Source: Caballeronia sordidicola (GTDB lineage Bacteria; Pseudomonadota; Gammaproteobacteria; Burkholderiales; Burkholderiaceae). From it: a stretch of DNA of 64,000 nucleotides. This document shows positions 50,129-58,866 of the stretch, one piece after another. A program made the translations under genes and the position numbers. Location of the stretch: assembly GCF_001544455.2 (NCBI RefSeq), contig NZ_FCOC02000021.1, positions 37,382 through 101,381 on the forward strand, in the 5' to 3' direction. The notes under the pieces are model-generated. The model was not told the origin of the DNA, made no database searches, and was given only the letters and a program-made list of their open reading frames with translations. The number at the start of each line of letters is the position of its first letter. Position 1 is the first letter of the stretch.

Positions 50129-51469
50129 ATGGCGGTTCAAACGAATATGTCGCATCCCGCAGACGACGGAACGTCGGAGGCCAGGCCCCGTCAGCCGTTC
50201 TATGCGCGGCTGGGTTTCCAGATTGTCGTGGGGATCGTGCTTGGTCTCGCGCTGGGGTTCATTGCGCCGCATCTCGCGGTGCAAATGAAGATTCTCGGCG
50301 ATATCTTCCTGCGGCTCATCAAGATGATCGTCGCGCCGCTCGTGTTCCTGAACGTCGTGCTGGGCATCGCCGCGGCCGGCGACCTGAAGAATGTCGGGCG
50401 CATCGGCCTGCGCGCGCTGATCTACTTCGAGATTGTCTCGACTATCGCGCTCATTATCAGCATGGTGATCGCCAACCTCTCGGGCGTCGGCGCGGGCATG
50501 CATCTGGTGCAGAGCCCGGAAGCTGCGGCGGCGGCGCACGAGACGTATGGCAAGGCTGCGTCGGTATCGTTCGAACACTTCCTGCTCACGCTGTTCCCCG
50601 ACAACTTCATTGGCGCGTTTGCCAACGGGTCGCTCTTGCAGGTGCTTGTGATCTCGATCGGTTTTGGCGCCGCCGTGCTCATGCTCAACACGGAGCAGCG
50701 CGCGAGCGTGGAACATGCGCTGTCGCGAATGTCCGACTGCTTCTTCAAGTTCGTCGACGTGATCATGAAGTTCGCCCCGCTCGGCGCATTCGGTTCGATC
50801 GCGTTTGCAATTGGCAGCAGCGGCATGAGCGCGGTGATTTCTTTGGGCTATCTGCTGATCGTGATGTATCTGTCGCTGGCGTTCTTCGTGGTCGTGGTGC
50901 TTGGCCTCGTGCTGCGTCTTTATGGCTTCAACGTGTTCCGCTTCCTGCGTTATTTCAAGGAAGAAATCTTCCTGTTGTTCGCCACGGCGTCGTCGGAAAG
51001 CGCATTGCCGCGACTCTTCGAGAAACTCGAACGGCTTGGCTGCTCGCGTCAGTCAGTCGGATTGATCCTGCCTACAGGCTATGCGTTCAATCTCGACGGC
51101 ACCGCCGTGTACATGTCGCTGTGCGTGATGTTTCTCGCAAACGCCTATGGTGTGCCGCTCGACTTGCACCAGCAGTTTGGCTTGCTGTTGCTGATGCTGT
51201 TGACATCGAAGGGCGCGGCGACCGTTTCTGGCGGCACGTTCATTGTGTTTGCCGCGACGGTCACGGCGTCGGGCCTCTTGCCCATAGAAGGGTTGCCGAT
51301 CCTGTTCGGCATCAACCGCTTCACTTCGCAGGCGGTGTCGATCTGCAACTCCATGGGCAACAGCGTGGCGACGCTTGTTATCGCAAGGTCGACCGGCGAG
51401 TTCGATGAGAGCGCCGCACGCAGCGAGTATCGGCGCGTGTTTGGATCGAGCGACGGCAAGGTCATCTAA
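50129..51469 (+). CDS. Dicarboxylate/amino acid:cation symporter (DAACS/GltP type)
   Basis: 446 residues with about eight membrane helices and two re-entrant loops. Family motifs: ATASSESALPRLFEKLE (serine-rich hairpin), LPTGYAFNLDGTAVYMSL, and FGINRFTSQAVSICNSMGNS. It takes up C4-dicarboxylates or acidic amino acids with protons or sodium. As first gene of the operon it probably imports the substrate of the two enzymes below. CGGAGACCGAA precedes ATG. Confidence 0.94.
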   Translation: MAVQTNMSHPADDGTSEARPRQPFYARLGFQIVVGIVLGLALGFIAPHLAVQMKILGDIFLRLIKMIVAPLVFLNVVLGIAAAGDLKNVGRIGLRALIYFEIVSTIALIISMVIANLSGVGAGMHLVQSPEAAAAAHETYGKAASVSFEHFLLTLFPDNFIGAFANGSLLQVLVISIGFGAAVLMLNTEQRASVEHALSRMSDCFFKFVDVIMKFAPLGAFGSIAFAIGSSGMSAVISLGYLLIVMYLSLAFFVVVVLGLVLRLYGFNVFRFLRYFKEEIFLLFATASSESALPRLFEKLERLGCSRQSVGLILPTGYAFNLDGTAVYMSLCVMFLANAYGVPLDLHQQFGLLLLMLLTSKGAATVSGGTFIVFAATVTASGLLPIEGLPILFGINRFTSQAVSICNSMGNSVATLVIARSTGEFDESAARSEYRRVFGSSDGKVI

Positions 51470-51489
51470 AGTCATCCTAAGGAATAGTC

Positions 51490-52665
51490 ATGCGTATTAC
51501 CGCCATCAGGGAAATCTCCGTTCCGCTGGAAGGAAACGTAGCGAACGCGCTGGTCAGCTTCGCCGAGCACGATGTGTCGCTTGTCGCGCTCGAAACGGAT
51601 GTGATCAGGAATGGCCGGCCTGTTACCGGCTATGCGTTCGATTCCATCGGCCGGTATGCGCAAGGCGGCATCCTGCGCGAGCGGATGATTCCGCGCCTCA
51701 AGGCTGAGTCGGCCACGGCGCCCGAGTCGCTGCTCGACGCGTCGGGCGATCGCTTCGATGCCGCCAAAGTCTTGCGAACGATTCTGCGCAACGAGAAGCC
51801 CGGCGGCCATGGCGACCGCGCGGCAGCGGCAGGCGCGATCGAGCTCGCGGTATGGGACCTCAATGCCAAGCTCGCCGATGAACCCGCGCATGTCACCATT
51901 TCGAGGCACTTCGCGCGGCAAGGCAAGCATGAAGGCGTAAACGTGTACGCGGCCGGAGGCTATTACTACCCGGACGAAAGCACGGAGCGTCTGGCCGATG
52001 AATTCCGCGCTTATCGCGAACTCGGTTTTGACGCCTTCAAGATGAAGATAGGCGGTGCGACACTTGCGCAGGACACGGCGCGCATCGAGGCCGCGTTGAA
52101 GGTTGCGGGCGAGGGTCAGCGTCTCGCGGTCGATGCCAACGGACGTTTTGACCTGAGCACGGCACTCGCTTACGCCGAGGCTATCGCGCCATACGATTTG
52201 CGCTGGTACGAAGAGATTGGCGACCCGCTCGACTACGACCTGAATCGGCAAGTAGCGCAGGCCTATGAAGGACGTATCGCAACCGGAGAAAACCTGTTCT
52301 CCGTACAGGATGTAAACAATCTGATCCGCTTTGGCGGCATGCGAAAGGGCAAGGACATCTTCCAGATGGACGCCGGTCTCGCTTACGGCCTGACCGAATA
52401 CGCACGGATGATCGACGCAATGGAAAGCCAGGGCTTCGATCGCGCTCAAGCGTTTCCTCACGGCGGCCATCTGATCAATCTGCACATAGCGGTCGGCCTC
52501 GAACTCGGCGGATGCGAAGCATACCCGGGCGTATTCCAGCCGTTCGGCGGTTATCCGGCCGGCTGCGGCGTGGGCGGCGGCCTCGTCCGCCCGACCGACG
52601 CAGCAGGCTTTGGACTCGAAGAAAAAGAAGCGTTGCGGCCGTGGCTCGCGCGCCTGGATCATTAA
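51490..52665 (+). CDS. Enolase-superfamily dehydratase, D-tartrate dehydratase-like
   Basis: 391 residues, close in length and motifs to the characterised D(-)-tartrate dehydratase of Bradyrhizobium: GRYAQGGILRERM, NEKPGGHGDR, VYAAGGYYYP, WYEEIGDPLDY. Active-site residues: Lys184 and Lys186 (KMKIGG), Asp215 (VDANG), Glu241, Glu267 (TGENLF), His324 (FPHGGH). Predicted reaction: water loss from D-tartrate or a related 2,3-dihydroxy or hydroxy acid to a keto acid such as oxaloacetate. AAGGAATAGTC precedes ATG, 20 bases after the symporter. Confidence 0.88.
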   Translation: MRITAIREISVPLEGNVANALVSFAEHDVSLVALETDVIRNGRPVTGYAFDSIGRYAQGGILRERMIPRLKAESATAPESLLDASGDRFDAAKVLRTILRNEKPGGHGDRAAAAGAIELAVWDLNAKLADEPAHVTISRHFARQGKHEGVNVYAAGGYYYPDESTERLADEFRAYRELGFDAFKMKIGGATLAQDTARIEAALKVAGEGQRLAVDANGRFDLSTALAYAEAIAPYDLRWYEEIGDPLDYDLNRQVAQAYEGRIATGENLFSVQDVNNLIRFGGMRKGKDIFQMDAGLAYGLTEYARMIDAMESQGFDRAQAFPHGGHLINLHIAVGLELGGCEAYPGVFQPFGGYPAGCGVGGGLVRPTDAAGFGLEEKEALRPWLARLDH

Positions 52666-52677
52666 AAGGAACCCTTG

Positions 52678-54030
52678 ATGTCTACCACCGTATTCGACTC
52701 CGCTCTTTTTCGCGACATGTTCGGCACGCCGGAAATGCGCGAGGTGTTTTCGGACACCGCGTATCTTGCACGCTGTATCGATACTGAAACGGCGCTCGCG
52801 CGCGCGCAGGCCAAAGCGGGTTTGATTCCCGCGGAAGCCGCGCGCGAGATTACTGCCCGCGCCGATTCTTCGCGGCTCGATCTGGAGGCGCTGCGTCACG
52901 AAACGGAGATCGTTGGTTATCCTATCTTGCCGCTGGTCAAGCAGGTCAGCGCCATGTGCGGTGATGCCGGCGGCTATCTGCACTGGGGCGCGACCACGCA
53001 GGACATCATGGATACCGCGACCGTGCTGCAATGCGCGAAGGGCGTGGCGATCATCGAACGTCAGCTCGACGAAGTACGCGGCGCACTACGCGATCTCGCC
53101 AGCAAACACGCCGATACGGTGACGGCCGGCCGTACGCATTTGCAACACGCGTTGCCGGTCACTTTCGGCTTTCGTGCAGCAGTCTGGCTCTCTGCGTTGA
53201 ACCGCCATGCCGAGCGTCTGGCTCAGGCGAAACCGCGGGCGCTGATGGTGCAGTTTGGCGGCGCGGCGGGAACGCTTGCGTCGCTCAACGACCCTGAGCG
53301 TGCGCTCGAAACGCGTCGCCTGTTCGCCGAAGAACTGGGTCTTCGCGATCCGGAAATCACCTGGCACGTCGCGCGCGATGGGCTCAGTGAACTGGTCGCG
53401 CTGTTGGCGAGCATCGGCGGCTCGCTGGGGAAAATCGCGCTCGACGTGATGATGATGGCGGCATCGGAATTCGGCGAAGTAGCCGAGCCCTTCGTGCCGG
53501 GACGCGGCGCAAGTTCGACCATGCCGCAAAAGCGCAATCCGATTTCGAGCGAACTGATGTTCGCCGCCGCGAAAATGCTGCGCGAGCGCGCGGCGTTGAT
53601 GCTTGACGGCATGATGCACGATTTCGAACGCGCGACGGGTCCATGGCATCTTGAATGGAGCGCGGTGCCCGAGAGCTTTTTGCTGTGCGCCAGCGCGTTG
53701 CATCAGGCGAACTTCATGCTGCGCGGCCTCGTGGTCGACGCCGCGAAGATGCGCAAGAACCTGGACCTCACGGGCGGCCTGATCGTGGCCGAAGCCGTGA
53801 TGATGGGCTTGGCTCCGAGCATCGGGCGGCAGCACGCGCACGATGTGGTCTACGACGCGTGCCGCATCGCAATCGAGAACAACCGTACGTTGTTCGACGT
53901 GCTGATGGAGAACGCGAAGATTCGCGATGCATTTGGCGAAGCGCGGCTGCGCGAGCTTACCGATCCGGCAAACTATCTGGGTGCTGCCGCGATAATGGCG
54001 CGCTCGGTTGCGAATGCCACGAATGTGTAA
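52678..54030 (+). CDS. Fumarase/aspartase-superfamily lyase (PcaB/PurB-like)
   Basis: 450 residues from ATG 52678 (AAAGGA upstream; the TTG three bases earlier is unlikely). Superfamily regions: GYLHWGATTQDIMDTA, GRTHLQHALPVTFGF, and the mobile signature loop GRGASSTMPQKRNPIS. The last two place it near 3-carboxymuconate cycloisomerase and adenylosuccinate lyase. It lacks a protocatechuate gene context, so the substrate is probably an N- or C-substituted dicarboxylate that it splits by beta-elimination, perhaps releasing fumarate. Confidence 0.87.
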   Translation: MSTTVFDSALFRDMFGTPEMREVFSDTAYLARCIDTETALARAQAKAGLIPAEAAREITARADSSRLDLEALRHETEIVGYPILPLVKQVSAMCGDAGGYLHWGATTQDIMDTATVLQCAKGVAIIERQLDEVRGALRDLASKHADTVTAGRTHLQHALPVTFGFRAAVWLSALNRHAERLAQAKPRALMVQFGGAAGTLASLNDPERALETRRLFAEELGLRDPEITWHVARDGLSELVALLASIGGSLGKIALDVMMMAASEFGEVAEPFVPGRGASSTMPQKRNPISSELMFAAAKMLRERAALMLDGMMHDFERATGPWHLEWSAVPESFLLCASALHQANFMLRGLVVDAAKMRKNLDLTGGLIVAEAVMMGLAPSIGRQHAHDVVYDACRIAIENNRTLFDVLMENAKIRDAFGEARLRELTDPANYLGAAAIMARSVANATNV

Positions 54031-54228
54031 GGCACGGGGATTTTGTGATCCGGACCTTTCTTGCAAGGCATATGCGGCGAGTCGTATGCGGCGAGGTAAT
54101 GCGGAATAATAAAGCGCGTTCGCCCGTTTAATCCATGTAAGCCCGGCACGAGCGGCATATGCTGAAGCGCCATCGAGGCGCTTGTAACCGTTCGTTACCC
54201 GTCGGGTTCCTTGCTGGAGACAACGATC

Positions 54229-54696
54229 ATGCGTAAAGCGTTTTGCCTTGGAATGGTGCTGGCGTGCGCGAGTTTAGCCGCGTCGGCGCCGGTACTTGCA
54301 CAAAGTTTCGACGATTCAATATCGTCCGACGCGCAATCCAATTGCCGCGCAATCGCCGGACAAGCGGAAATAGATGGCACGATGCAGCAGATCGTGGGCC
54401 GGGCGTGTCTCCAGAGCGACGGCAACTGGCACATCGTGCAAGCGGACGACGGCAGCGTGCTGACCTATCCGGTTGCGCAATATCCGTATATCGACCCTTG
54501 GTACGTGGGTCCGCCACTCTTTATTGGCGCGGGCGTGAGCTTTATTTTTGTCGACCGTTTTCACCATTTCCATCGATACAACCATTTCAATCAAATGGGC
54601 CACTATCACGTTGGCGGTTCGTATGCCGGCGGCTTTCATGGTGGCTTTCACGGCGGCGGCCATATGCATGGATACGGTGGAATGGGGCATCGTTGA
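54229..54696 (+). CDS. Secreted His/Gly-rich protein with surface-antigen-like motif
   Basis: 155 residues from ATG 54229 (GGAG upstream). Signal peptide ends near PVLAQS. The middle part (NCRAIAGQAEIDGTMQQIVG, then CLQSDGNWHIV) resembles the C-terminal CRxY...G..ACRQPDGSWxI motif of 17-kDa surface antigens. A hydrophobic segment and a tail rich in His, Gly and Phe follow; the tail could bind metal. No function is known. Confidence 0.7.
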   Translation: MRKAFCLGMVLACASLAASAPVLAQSFDDSISSDAQSNCRAIAGQAEIDGTMQQIVGRACLQSDGNWHIVQADDGSVLTYPVAQYPYIDPWYVGPPLFIGAGVSFIFVDRFHHFHRYNHFNQMGHYHVGGSYAGGFHGGFHGGGHMHGYGGMGHR

Positions 54697-54716
54697 GCGA
54701 ATGTATCGCAGTTTTC

Positions 54717-54751
54717 GTGCGCTATTTTTCTTTGGCCAGAAAATAGCGCAC
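54717..54751. terminator. Bidirectional terminator between convergent genes
   Basis: GTGCGCTATTTT, 11-base loop, AAAATAGCGCAC: perfect 12-bp arms whose T-runs serve either direction. Lies between the His-rich protein and the P450. Confidence 0.75.
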
Positions 54752-54776
54752 GATGATCCACGCAAACGCTCAAACC

Positions 54777-55976
54777 TCAGTACAAAGCCATTAACGATTC
54801 CACCCCGCGCAAAGTATTGCGTTGACGCCACTGCAATGAATCCAGATTGGTGATGCGCAATGCCGGCAGCCGTGAAACGAGTGTGCCAAGGCCGGTTTCC
54901 AGTTCGAGTGTTGCAAGCCGCGCGCCGAGGCAATGGTGAATGCCCGCTGCAAAGGACAATAGCTTGCCCTGCGCCGGACGTTCTATATCCAGTTGATCCG
55001 GCTTGCTGAACTGCCCGGGATCGCGATTGGCCGAACCCACCATCATGAACACAATCGTGCCGCGCGCAAGCGTCACGCCTGCCGCCTCCACGTCTTCGAG
55101 TGCCGTGCGCACGATCATCTGCACGGAACTGTCGAACCGCAGGCATTCGCTCACAGCGTTGGGCACCAACAACGGATCACGTTGAAGCAGCGCAAGTTGC
55201 TCTGGTTGCCGATGCAATGCAATCAGCGCGTTGCCGAGCATGTTCGATGTCGTTTCGTGGCCGGCCACAAACAGCAGCAGCACGTTCGAAATGATTTCAT
55301 CGTTGGAAAGCGACTCGCCGGCTTCCTCTGCACGAACCAGAGCGGAGACCAGATCATCGCCGGGTTTCGTGCGCCGTTGCTCGACCACGCCCGCGAAATA
55401 GTGCTGCAATGTGAGCGTGGCTTCGTTTGCCGCCGCGAGACGTTCGGCGTCCATGGGTGCGCTGTCAAGTGCATTACCTAGAAGGCTTGCCGCAGAGCCT
55501 AACCTCACACCGTCTTCCACGGGTACGTCGAGCAAGCGGCAGATGATGTTCACCGGTAAAGGCAACAGATAGTCGCTGACGAGATCGAACTCCACGCCGG
55601 GATTGAGCGAGTCGACCAGCGTATTCGCGGTGCCTTGCGCAATGTCGCGGAGCAAACCGATCTGCCGTGCGTTGAACACCTTCATCAACAAACCCCGCAA
55701 GCGCGTGTGCATGGGCGGGTTCATCATCAGGAACATACGGCTTAGCGCCTGGAATACAGGCTGTTCGCGGCCGCTTTCGCCGTACCGGGCGACCACGCTC
55801 TGCATGTAGGTCTTGCCCATGCGCCGGTCGTGCAGCAACGCTTCGATGATCGCGTAGCGCCCCGTTAACACAACGTTGGGCGCCAGCGGAACCAGCGCGC
55901 CCTCGGCGCGAAGTTGTTCGTAGAACGGGTAAGGGTTTTCGAAGAAGGCGGGGGAAGAAAGGTCGCTGAATTTCAT
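54777..55976 (-). CDS. Cytochrome P450
   Basis: 399 residues, soluble bacterial class. I-helix oxygen motif AGHETTS (238-244), ExxR pair Glu277/Arg280 (ECLR), and heme Cys349 in FAAGIHHCLGARLA. It would hydroxylate a small lipophilic substrate using a ferredoxin partner; no ferredoxin or reductase gene is nearby. It lies 57 bases after the LysR gene on the same strand and may be co-transcribed with it. Confidence 0.95.
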   Translation of the reverse strand: MKFSDLSSPAFFENPYPFYEQLRAEGALVPLAPNVVLTGRYAIIEALLHDRRMGKTYMQSVVARYGESGREQPVFQALSRMFLMMNPPMHTRLRGLLMKVFNARQIGLLRDIAQGTANTLVDSLNPGVEFDLVSDYLLPLPVNIICRLLDVPVEDGVRLGSAASLLGNALDSAPMDAERLAAANEATLTLQHYFAGVVEQRRTKPGDDLVSALVRAEEAGESLSNDEIISNVLLLFVAGHETTSNMLGNALIALHRQPEQLALLQRDPLLVPNAVSECLRFDSSVQMIVRTALEDVEAAGVTLARGTIVFMMVGSANRDPGQFSKPDQLDIERPAQGKLLSFAAGIHHCLGARLATLELETGLGTLVSRLPALRITNLDSLQWRQRNTLRGVESLMALY

Positions 55977-56033
55977 GTGGAATGTGATGAGTGTGGGGAA
56001 GGCGTACGCCTTGACAACACCCGTAACGCGGAT

Positions 56034-57014
56034 TTATTCCGTTCCAAGATCATTTGGTGCCGCGTGTCGGGGCCGTTTCATCCTGGGCCTGCGCGCAGCC
56101 ACGCCCTGACGATAAACAGCAGGTGTATCGTCCATTTTTGCGGCTTCCGATCGGCGCATACGTGCCTCTTCCCGAAGGCTCTCGACCAGCGCACGCGTGG
56201 TCGCGCGATCAAGTACGGCCTTCCTGACGAGCAGGCCGAGCTTGCGATTCACCGGCTGACCCGGCAGCGCCATGCGTTGAACCAATGGCACGTGTTGCAG
56301 CATCAAAAGGTCTCCCGGTACGACCGACCAACCGAGTTCCTCAGCGACCATCTGCACAATCACGGCAGGTTCGTCGAGTTCGATGCCTTCGCGCACCACC
56401 AGTTTCTGCCGGCGCAAGAACGTATTGACGAGTCCACCGCCATAAGAGCGCCGATCATAGCGAATGAAGGGCAAGTCGAGTGCCCATTCCCTTAGCGAAC
56501 CTGTTGCCGCTTTCGGCGCAATCGCGACGTACACATCGTCCAGTAGCGGAATCCAGACGAGATTGGCGGGAATACCGAAATTCGGCTTGATCATGGCGGC
56601 AATATCGAGCTCACCGGCATCGACTTGCGCGAGCAATTGAATAGAGGTGCCCGGCGTGACCTGGATATTCGTGGCCGGGCAACTTTCGGCGAAACCGCGT
56701 AGAGCCTTGGGCAACAAGCCGGATTGAACGGTGGAAATCGCGCCGAGAGTGAGGGTCGACGCCTGTGGCACCGCGCCGGCTTTCATGTCGTCGTAGCGCG
56801 CGACGAGCTCGTGGGCATGACTGACCAGCGCCCTTCCACGCTCGCTGAGTTGCACGGCTTTGCCGCTGCGCTCGAACAACATGCATCCGAGATCCGATTC
56901 CAGCCGCTTGATCTGCATGCTGACCGCCGACTGCGTCAGGCCGAGCCGCTCTCCCGCGCTGGAAAACGAGCCCGTTTCAGCTGCGGTGAGGAAAGTGGCG
57001 AGGTAGCGGAGCAT
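56034..57014 (-). CDS. LysR-family regulator
   Basis: 326 residues. Helix-turn-helix: GSFSSAGERLGLTQSAVSMQ. Effector domain starts LTLGAISTVQSGLLPKALRG and closely resembles the LysR at 21047 (same GAIST and VTPGTS/VPGTS positions). The C-terminal 30 residues are an extra Arg/Pro-rich tail. Divergent from a VOC gene, its likely target, and upstream of the P450. Confidence 0.92.
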   Translation of the reverse strand: MLRYLATFLTAAETGSFSSAGERLGLTQSAVSMQIKRLESDLGCMLFERSGKAVQLSERGRALVSHAHELVARYDDMKAGAVPQASTLTLGAISTVQSGLLPKALRGFAESCPATNIQVTPGTSIQLLAQVDAGELDIAAMIKPNFGIPANLVWIPLLDDVYVAIAPKAATGSLREWALDLPFIRYDRRSYGGGLVNTFLRRQKLVVREGIELDEPAVIVQMVAEELGWSVVPGDLLMLQHVPLVQRMALPGQPVNRKLGLLVRKAVLDRATTRALVESLREEARMRRSEAAKMDDTPAVYRQGVAARRPRMKRPRHAAPNDLGTE

Positions 57015-57027
57015 AATGAAATTAATT

Positions 57028-57082
57028 GATGCCTAGGCTAAAAAATATGCGTTTCTCATTCGTTATTTTTTATCTTAGCATC
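57028..57082. promoter_or_regulatory. Long inverted repeat between LysR and VOC genes
   Basis: Arm 57028-57047 (GATGCCTAGGCTAAAAAATA) and arm 57064-57082 (TATTTTTTATCTTAGCATC) match over most of their length around a 16-base spacer. The spread suits a LysR tetramer site over the divergent promoters. Confidence 0.6.
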
Positions 57083-57138
57083 ATGGTCATTGCCTGAATT
57101 TCCATACGACCCAATACACCTACCTGCAAGGCTCCCAA

Positions 57139-57564
57139 ATGACTGCACCCGTGTTGTTTCACCTGGCATTTCCCGTCAACAGTATTGCCGGCGCACGGCA
57201 GTTCTACGGCGAACTCCTCGGCTGTCCCGAAGGGCGGAGTTCAGAGAGCTGGGTAGACTTCGATTTCTACGGGCACCAGATCGTGGCCCATCTTTCGCCG
57301 GAAGAGACCGGTCACAAATCGACGAGCGAAGTCGATGGTCATGACGTGCCCGTCCGTCATTTTGGCGCGATCCTGCCCATGCCCGAATGGAAAGTGCTGG
57401 CCGAGCGGCTTCGTGCGCAGGACGTCAAGTTCATCATTGAGCCGCAGATCCGTTTCCAGGGATTGCCAGGCGAACAGGCAACCATGTTTTTCCTCGATTC
57501 TTGTGGTGGAAATGCGCTCGAGTTCAAGGCGTTCGAAGACATGGGCCAGGTTTTTGCAAAATAA
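57139..57564 (+). CDS. VOC-family protein, paralogue of the one at 20534
   Basis: 141 residues. Metal-site candidates: His8 in FHLAFPV, His in FYGHQIVAHL, His in VRHFGAIL, and Glu in ALEFKAFED. Shares WVDFDF-GHQI and PGEQATMFF with the other VOC protein. AAGG before ATG. Probable LysR-controlled dioxygenase- or glyoxalase-like enzyme of unknown substrate. Confidence 0.9.
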   Translation: MTAPVLFHLAFPVNSIAGARQFYGELLGCPEGRSSESWVDFDFYGHQIVAHLSPEETGHKSTSEVDGHDVPVRHFGAILPMPEWKVLAERLRAQDVKFIIEPQIRFQGLPGEQATMFFLDSCGGNALEFKAFEDMGQVFAK

Positions 57565-57689
57565 GCGCTGGTACGACAAGCCCATTTTATTTAGCGAAAA
57601 CCCGTGTTTCTCCATTAATTTTCGATTTATTTAGCGGGCACCATAGGGTTGCCAAGCGGGCTAGGGCACGCGGCGCATCCTATGGAACA

Positions 57690-58826
57690 ATGACAACAAC
57701 CGCAAGAAAGCCACTGATCCCCGCATTGACCGGCGTTCGCTTTCTGGCGGCCTTGAGCGTTGCGCTATATCACCTGTCGGAAAACGTTGCCGCGACGCTT
57801 GCGATCTCGCCCAAGCATTTTTATGAAAACGCCGGCGATCCCGTGGAATTGTTCTTCATTCTCTCTGGGTTTATCCTGACCTATACCCATCCGGAAGTGA
57901 ACGGCGCGCAATGCCCCGCAATCCGGCAGTTTTATTTTTCCCGATTCGCCAAGATCTATCCCATTTATCTGCTTGGCTGGATTGTGTTTGCGCCGCTGAT
58001 CTATTCCAATCTCATGGCCTTGCATGGACACGGCGCCGGCACTTACGCGCGGCTCGCGTTTTATGGACTGGTTTCGCTGACGCTTTTGCAAGCATGGACC
58101 ACGACCACCGCCAATGCGTGGAATACGCCAGGATGGTCGCTGTCGGCGGAGGCCGTGTTTTATGCGGCCTTTCCATTCCTGTTCACTTATTTGAGGAACC
58201 GGCGCGTCGCCGTGCTTTCCGGCTTGATCGCCGGGTGCTGGGTGATTTCCGTCGTTCCGACCTTGACGCTTTCATTCTTGCCGCCGGCGTTGCAAAACGA
58301 GCATTGGCCCAAGGAACTCGTCAATTTCATCCCGGCGCTTCGCATCGGAGAATTTATCGCCGGAATCTGTCTGGCGCGATTGTTCCTGAGAAACGCTAAA
58401 GAGAAAACGTTGGTTTTCGATCTGGGTGCGCTTGGCGCTTTGGCGGTTTCGGCAGCCGTGATCGTTGTATCGAATCATCTGCATGCGAAGGTGTTGCTGT
58501 TTCCCGCGTTCATGCTGCTGCTCTACTGCCTCGCTTGCGCCAAAGGGCCGCTTAGCGCTCTGCTGGGCAGCAAGCCGATGGTGTTACTAGGCGAGGCGAG
58601 CTTCGCGTTCTACATATTGCACGTACCGCTATTCAGATACGCGAGGATGGTGTTCCCTGATGTAGCCACGTCGCCTTTGCAATTCGCGGCATTTCTTATT
58701 GGGCTCACCGCCATATCGATCATCTGTTTCCTGTCGATAGAAAAGCCGCTTTGCGCCTACCTGCGCAAAGCCTACAGGACGTCGCGTTCGCCAAGTGCGA
58801 GAGGCCAGCCTGAACATGCGCACTGA
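57690..58826 (+). CDS. Membrane acyltransferase, OafA/acyltransferase-3 family
   Basis: 378 residues, about ten membrane helices. Start IPALTGVRFLAALSVALYHL has the catalytic His region, and ELFFILSGFILTYTHP follows. It should O-acylate a surface polysaccharide or similar at the inner membrane. The RBS is weak and the 125-base region before it is AT-rich, a possible promoter. No glycan genes are adjacent. Confidence 0.9.
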   Translation: MTTTARKPLIPALTGVRFLAALSVALYHLSENVAATLAISPKHFYENAGDPVELFFILSGFILTYTHPEVNGAQCPAIRQFYFSRFAKIYPIYLLGWIVFAPLIYSNLMALHGHGAGTYARLAFYGLVSLTLLQAWTTTTANAWNTPGWSLSAEAVFYAAFPFLFTYLRNRRVAVLSGLIAGCWVISVVPTLTLSFLPPALQNEHWPKELVNFIPALRIGEFIAGICLARLFLRNAKEKTLVFDLGALGALAVSAAVIVVSNHLHAKVLLFPAFMLLLYCLACAKGPLSALLGSKPMVLLGEASFAFYILHVPLFRYARMVFPDVATSPLQFAAFLIGLTAISIICFLSIEKPLCAYLRKAYRTSRSPSARGQPEHAH

Positions 58827-58866
58827 GCTCAGGCGGCCTTAGGCATCTCGTTTACTCAGTTGCGCT

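Noticed and set aside
52678..54030. Iminodisuccinate or EDDS carbon-nitrogen lyase
   Set aside because: The superfamily fits, but no specific residue or partner gene (such as the known epimerase) supports that substrate.
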